From the NCBI GenBank assembly GCA_016783355.1, contig JADHWR010000047.1, positions 1-8,898 on the forward strand: a DNA stretch of 8,898 bases, in the 5' to 3' direction. The DNA comes from Candidatus Omnitrophota bacterium (GTDB lineage Bacteria; Omnitrophota; Gorgyraeia; Gygaellales; JAHJCI01). The position numbers and the translations under genes are program-made. The notes under the pieces are model-generated. The model had not been told where the DNA came from, made no database searches, and saw only the letters and a program-made list of their open reading frames with translations. This document shows, one piece after another, positions 6,250 to 8,898 of the stretch; the stretch's first letter is position 1, and each line of letters begins with the position of its first letter.

Positions 6250-6343
6250 TTAGACCCTTCCTTAAGACTCTTCCCTTAAAGGGAAGGGGAAGGTCTACCC
6301 TTTAGGGTAAAAAGGAATAGGAAGGTCTATCCTTTAGGATTAG
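6250..6343 (+). repeat. Second copy of the palindromic repeat seen at 1354-1448
   Basis: It begins TTAGACCCTTCC (6250-6261), contains the perfect inverted repeat TTCCCTT-A-AAGGGAA (6271-6285), and closes the outer arm with GGAAGGTCTA (6288-6297). It then has the small palindrome TACCCTttAGGGTA, and finally a half unit (6313-6343) matching 1400-1430 in inverted orientation at 30 of 31 positions. The third version of the small palindrome again pairs despite base changes. This copy is intergenic. The preceding bases 6128-6249 show only a weak hairpin (6127-6146) and nothing else. Confidence 0.8.
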
Positions 6344-6355
6344 AGAAAAGTCTTT

Positions 6356-6606
6356 GACTCGCTTCGTTCGCTCAGGATGGTGAGCGACTCTTCGACAAGC
6401 GGTTCGACAGGTGGTTCGACAAGCGGTTCGACAGGCTCACCGCCCCTCGAACCGTCCCGAGCAAAGTCGAGGGGCTCACCATCCCTCGAACCGTCCCGAG
6501 CCGTTCGACAAGCTCACGATGCTTCGAATGGTGCTGAGCAATGTCGAAGCACAAAGTCGAGGGGCTCAGGGTCGTCCCGAGCGAAGTCGAGGGACGAAGT
6601 CGAGCC
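6356..6606 (+). repeat. GC-rich palindromic repeat cluster
   Basis: This block is much richer in GC than its surroundings and is built of short inverted and tandem repeats. In order: hairpin TCGCTCA/TGAGCGA (6368-6387); four tandem 12-mers of the form TTCGACARGYGG, the last diverging at its end (6391-6438); CCCCTCGA/TCGAGGGG (6443-6474); TGCTTCGA/TCGAAGCA (6520-6551); and TCGTCCC/GGGACGA (6572-6597). The words TTCGACAAGCTCA and GTCCCGAGC..AAGTCGAGGG are the dispersed type found in intergenic regions of many uncultivated bacteria, where they produce spurious 'RQAH...EQSRG' peptides. Frames on both strands here give only such low-complexity peptides, so I call no gene. From 6610 to 6660 nothing stands out. 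Confidence 0.85.
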
Positions 6607-6660
6607 ATTATTTAACAGGACTTACTAGATTATTTATAAATTTACCGCTTTAGCTTGGTA

Positions 6661-6689
6661 TTGCTTTTATAATAAAAAAGAGCTAAAAT
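6661..6689 (+). promoter_or_regulatory. Promoter of the histidine kinase-response regulator operon
   Basis: TTGCTT (6661-6666), a 17-bp spacer and TAAAAT (6684-6689). Transcription would begin near 6696 and give a leader of about 25 nt before the small ORF at 6722. All three good promoters in the window share a TTGC(C/T) -35 and 17-bp spacing, which supports the call. Confidence 0.55.
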
Positions 6690-6721
6690 TTATACAGGAT
6701 GGGAATTTTTAGGAGTGCTGT

Positions 6722-6760
6722 ATGTGGATGATAGAATACGGAGAAGGCAATGGGATATAA
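6722..6760 (+). CDS. Possible 12-codon leader peptide overlapping the kinase start
   Basis: ATG at 6722 is preceded by AGGAG with 6-nt spacing and encodes MWMIEYGEGNGI before TAA at 6758-6760. The kinase ATG (6750) lies inside this ORF in another frame, with an 11-bp overlap, so ribosomes leaving the leader could restart on the kinase. The kinase ribosome site (GGAGAAGG) is itself inside the leader ORF. It may instead be an accidental short frame; conservation would decide. Confidence 0.35.
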   Translation: MWMIEYGEGNGI

Positions 6761-8282
6761 GGAAAAAACTAAAGAACAACTTATCCGGGAGTTAAAAACT
6801 CTACAAAAGTACGCAAGGCGATTCCAGAGGGAAGAATCAGAACGCAAGAAGGTAGAGCAGGCGTTACGGGAGGCGAAGGAAGAGTTTAGATTAACTTTTG
6901 AATATGCCAAGGATGCGATTTTTTGGGCGGAAACTAAAACCGGTATAATTATCAATTGTAATAAGGCAGCGGGAAAACTTTTAGAGAGAAAGCGAAATGA
7001 AATAATCGGGCTACATCAAACAAAGCTTCATCCGCCCCCAAAACAAAAGTATTATGCTGATCTATTTAAGAATCATATACAACAAGGACAGGCTTTTGAT
7101 GATGAGGCAGAAATAATAACTAAGTCAGGGAAAGTAATCCCAGTGTATATAACCGCCTCTGTGACTTCAATCAAGGGTAAGCTAATAATTCAAGGGATCT
7201 TTAGGGATATCACCGAACGTAAGAAGGCAGAAGAGGAGATAAAGGAATCAGAGCAAAGGTGGCGTTCTTTGGTCCAAAATATCCCCGATATTATTTTAAC
7301 TGTAGCCCGCGATGGGACAATTTTGGCAATCAACCGTACCGTGAGCGGCATTACAGTCAAGGAAACACTGGGAAGAAATATCTATGATTATATATCGACC
7401 GAACATCTGGTTAAAATTAAAAAAACCTTAGAGCGGGTTTTTCAGACAGGGAAGCCTGATACTTATGAAGTTTTTGGAAGGGGAGCCGCGGGAGCAAATA
7501 CGGCCTGGTATGAAACTCGTGTTGTACCTGTTAAACACAATGAGCAATTGTCTGCCGCAATCCTCATTAGCAGAGATATTACCGAACGTAAGAGAATAGA
7601 ACAGATGAAAAATAATCTAATTCGCGATGTTTCTCATGGATTGAAGACTCCTATTGCGATGACGGAAATGGCACTCAATTTATATAGTCAGGGCATAAAG
7701 CTTAATAATAGAAAGCAGATTAGGAGAGCTGAGCAGATCGCATTAGATAATATTAAGAGACTGCGCAAAGATGTTAATAATATAATAGAAGTGTTTACGC
7801 TGGATATGAGAAGGACAAGAGTTAAGAAGCAACGCAGCGCAAGAACTTCTTTAAAGTTAATAGTAAATGAGATTATGCAAGATATAAAATATCTTGCAGA
7901 TGAGAAGAAGCTCAAATTAAAGGTAGATATTCCGCAGGAAGTAAGCAGGGTTAGAGTAGAAAAAAGAGATTTAAAAGTCCTTCTGGTTAATATTATAGAT
8001 AACGCATTAAAATGGACAGAGCGAGGAAGCATCTGCATAACAAGCAGGCTAAAAGGCGGATGGATTGAGATAAAAATAAAAGATACGGTTCATGGGATAG
8101 CTATTGAAGACAAGGATAGAGTGTTCGATAGATTTTATAAGCGATATTCAGCAATTGAAGGCACAGGGCTTGGACTTTCAATCTGTAAAGAGATTGTTCA
8201 GATGTATGAGGGGAAGATTAAAATTGTATCTCAGGGCATAGGTAAGGGGACCGCCGTAATCGTCATTTTACCCAAATCATAG
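6750..8282 (+). CDS. Soluble PAS-PAS sensor histidine kinase
   Basis: A 510-residue protein without membrane segments. Residues 1-45 form a charged coiled coil, then two PAS domains (about 45-155 and 165-278), each ending in the usual DITERK(K/R) signature (153-158, 276-281). The HisKA helix carries DVSHGLKTP with phospho-acceptor H296 and P301. The ATPase domain has an N box (LLVNIIDNALKW, N414 and N418), a G1 box (DTVHGI, 445-450), an F box (VFDRFYK) and G2 (GTGLGLSI, 471-478). The G1 box usually reads DxGxG; the first glycine is replaced by valine (V447), so ATP binding may be altered, though other boxes are intact. It should sense a cytoplasmic signal through the PAS domains and phosphorylate the receiver protein encoded next. 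Start: GGAG lies 6 nt before ATG 6750. Confidence 0.93.
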   Translation: MGYKEKTKEQLIRELKTLQKYARRFQREESERKKVEQALREAKEEFRLTFEYAKDAIFWAETKTGIIINCNKAAGKLLERKRNEIIGLHQTKLHPPPKQKYYADLFKNHIQQGQAFDDEAEIITKSGKVIPVYITASVTSIKGKLIIQGIFRDITERKKAEEEIKESEQRWRSLVQNIPDIILTVARDGTILAINRTVSGITVKETLGRNIYDYISTEHLVKIKKTLERVFQTGKPDTYEVFGRGAAGANTAWYETRVVPVKHNEQLSAAILISRDITERKRIEQMKNNLIRDVSHGLKTPIAMTEMALNLYSQGIKLNNRKQIRRAEQIALDNIKRLRKDVNNIIEVFTLDMRRTRVKKQRSARTSLKLIVNEIMQDIKYLADEKKLKLKVDIPQEVSRVRVEKRDLKVLLVNIIDNALKWTERGSICITSRLKGGWIEIKIKDTVHGIAIEDKDRVFDRFYKRYSAIEGTGLGLSICKEIVQMYEGKIKIVSQGIGKGTAVIVILPKS

Positions 8283-8338
8283 AGGTTGGCTAATATTGTA
8301 TTTGAGTAAACCACGTATTTAGCAAGGAGGTGAGAAAA

Positions 8339-8749
8339 ATGTTGGTTGTAGATTCCAAAGTAAAACAAATTTTAATCGTTGAGGATAACAGAGACATGCA
8401 AGAGTTGTATAAAATTTTCTTTAGCGACCAGCAGGACAAATACAGCATTGATATTGAAAGCAGGGCGGACGTGGCTTTAAAGAAAATAAAAGAAAAGACC
8501 TATGATTTAATAATCTTAGATATTATTATGGAACCCATGACTGGTGAGTCATTCTTTTCTTACGCCAGACAGGAGGTAAAGACCGTGTTTACTCCTATAC
8601 TGGTAGTGAGTGTTTTAAGCCCTGATACATTAGTGAAGTTAAAGAAAATAAACCATGTTGATTTTCTTCAGAAGCCGATTACAAAGGAGCAGCTGATGCA
8701 GAAGATCAAGGAGAGGTTCTGGGTTAAAGAAAATCAGTCCCAAAAATAA
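8339..8749 (+). CDS. Single-domain response regulator (receiver only)
   Basis: A 136-residue receiver domain with no output domain. Conserved sites: acidic pair E15-D16 (ILIVEDN), phospho-acceptor D61 (LIILDIIM), S91 in place of the usual Thr/Ser (VVSVLS), and K112 (LQKP). The fold ends with the last helix (EQLMQKIKERF) and a short polar tail. It probably acts by binding a partner, like CheY or Spo0F, or as a phosphorelay intermediate. Start: AAGGAGGTGA precedes ATG 8339 with good spacing; an in-frame GTG at 8330 lies within that site and is unlikely. It follows the kinase by 56 bp without a terminator, so the pair is probably one operon. Confidence 0.92.
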   Translation: MLVVDSKVKQILIVEDNRDMQELYKIFFSDQQDKYSIDIESRADVALKKIKEKTYDLIILDIIMEPMTGESFFSYARQEVKTVFTPILVVSVLSPDTLVKLKKINHVDFLQKPITKEQLMQKIKERFWVKENQSQK

Positions 8750-8760
8750 CTATAACCAAT

Positions 8761-8898
8761 GGTAATGTCAAATAAATTGTGTAAATTCGGCTAAAGGTTT
8801 ATCCATCCACTTGTTATTTAGACGTGTTAATATTGCATAGATTATCCGGTTTACGCTGTCTTGATTTGTAAAGCAGCTCATCGGTCTTGTGCGTCTGC
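8761..8898 (-). mobile_element. Insertion sequence end (IS256/Mutator-like), partial
   Basis: From GGTAATGTCAAATAAATTG at 8761 the sequence has the character of an IS terminal repeat. It is followed directly inward by the C-terminus of a transposase on the minus strand, whose stop codon lies 7 bp from the predicted IS tip. The exact boundary is by eye (8760-8762). The preceding TAACCAAT (8753-8760) is the candidate 8-bp target duplication. The rest of the element lies beyond the window. Confidence 0.65.
8768..8898 (-). CDS. Transposase C-terminus (IS256/Mutator type), 5' part outside window
   Basis: Minus-strand frame of 42 residues ending at TGA (8768-8770). It begins RRTRPMSCFTNQDSVNRIIY and ends LAEFTQFI. 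The RRTRPM.xF.n..S..RI(I/L)YA pattern is the C-terminal end I know from Mutator-type transposases, after the DDE catalytic core. Catalytic residues and start are outside the window, so activity cannot be judged. The gene faces the response regulator tail to tail, 18 bp apart. Confidence 0.68.
   Translation of the reverse strand, partial: RRTRPMSCFTNQDSVNRIIYAILTRLNNKWMDKPLAEFTQFI

Noticed and set aside
6391..6438. Possible CRISPR array or VNTR-coded protein from the tandem 12-mers
   Set aside because: Units are contiguous with no spacers and are too short for CRISPR repeats; they are part of the dispersed repeat cluster.
6372..6653. Overlapping ORFs of 78-83 codons on both strands rich in Ser, Gly, Arg
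   Set aside because: They are open only because the palindromic GC-rich repeats lack stops; the peptides are low complexity, the frames lack ribosome sites, and no family is recognisable.
5152..6760. Shared words ATGTTAGAATACGG (5152) and ATGATAGAATACGG (6728), as if a common leader sequence
   Set aside because: Thirteen of 14 matching bases is expected a few times by chance in a window of this size, and the surrounding sequence does not match.

Overview
The window is AT-rich bacterial DNA with standard code and Shine-Dalgarno signals. It carries a cyclic di-GMP signalling neighbourhood, a two-component pair, dispersed palindromic repeats and the edge of an insertion sequence. Two PAS domains in a soluble kinase, GAF-HD-GYP plus PilZ, a GEMM-I riboswitch, and the GC-rich repeats that read as 'RQAH/PEQSRG' when translated would all suit an uncultivated lineage such as Omnitrophota. 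That taxonomic guess is inference only; no marker gene is present.

Left part, minus strand (1-3148): a DUF885-type metallopeptidase-like gene overlaps and is probably translationally coupled to an ATP-grasp ligase-like gene that runs off the left edge. The start of the ATP-grasp gene lies in a palindromic repeat, which also supplies the stop codon of the DUF885 gene. A related copy of this repeat lies 4.9 kb away at 6250-6343.

Centre, plus strand (3182-5826): a clear promoter drives a GAF-HD-GYP phosphodiesterase and a single-domain PilZ protein. Next comes a separate promoter, a class I cyclic di-GMP riboswitch (GEMM-I), two successive intrinsic terminators, and a secreted lysozyme-like lytic transglycosylase. 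One small region therefore holds an enzyme that destroys cyclic di-GMP, a protein receptor for it, an RNA receptor for it, and a cell-wall enzyme under that RNA. The 5' end of the transglycosylase gene is odd: an ideal Shine-Dalgarno plus ATG is followed at once by TAA, one base out of frame with the gene.

Right part (5954-8898): a 57-residue two-helix membrane protein is followed by a repeat island of about 360 bp made of two unrelated palindromic families. After it come a promoter, a possible 12-codon leader peptide overlapping the next start, a soluble PAS-PAS histidine kinase and a stand-alone receiver-domain response regulator. The window ends in the 3' end of a minus-strand transposase whose IS end lies 11 bp after the regulator stop codon.
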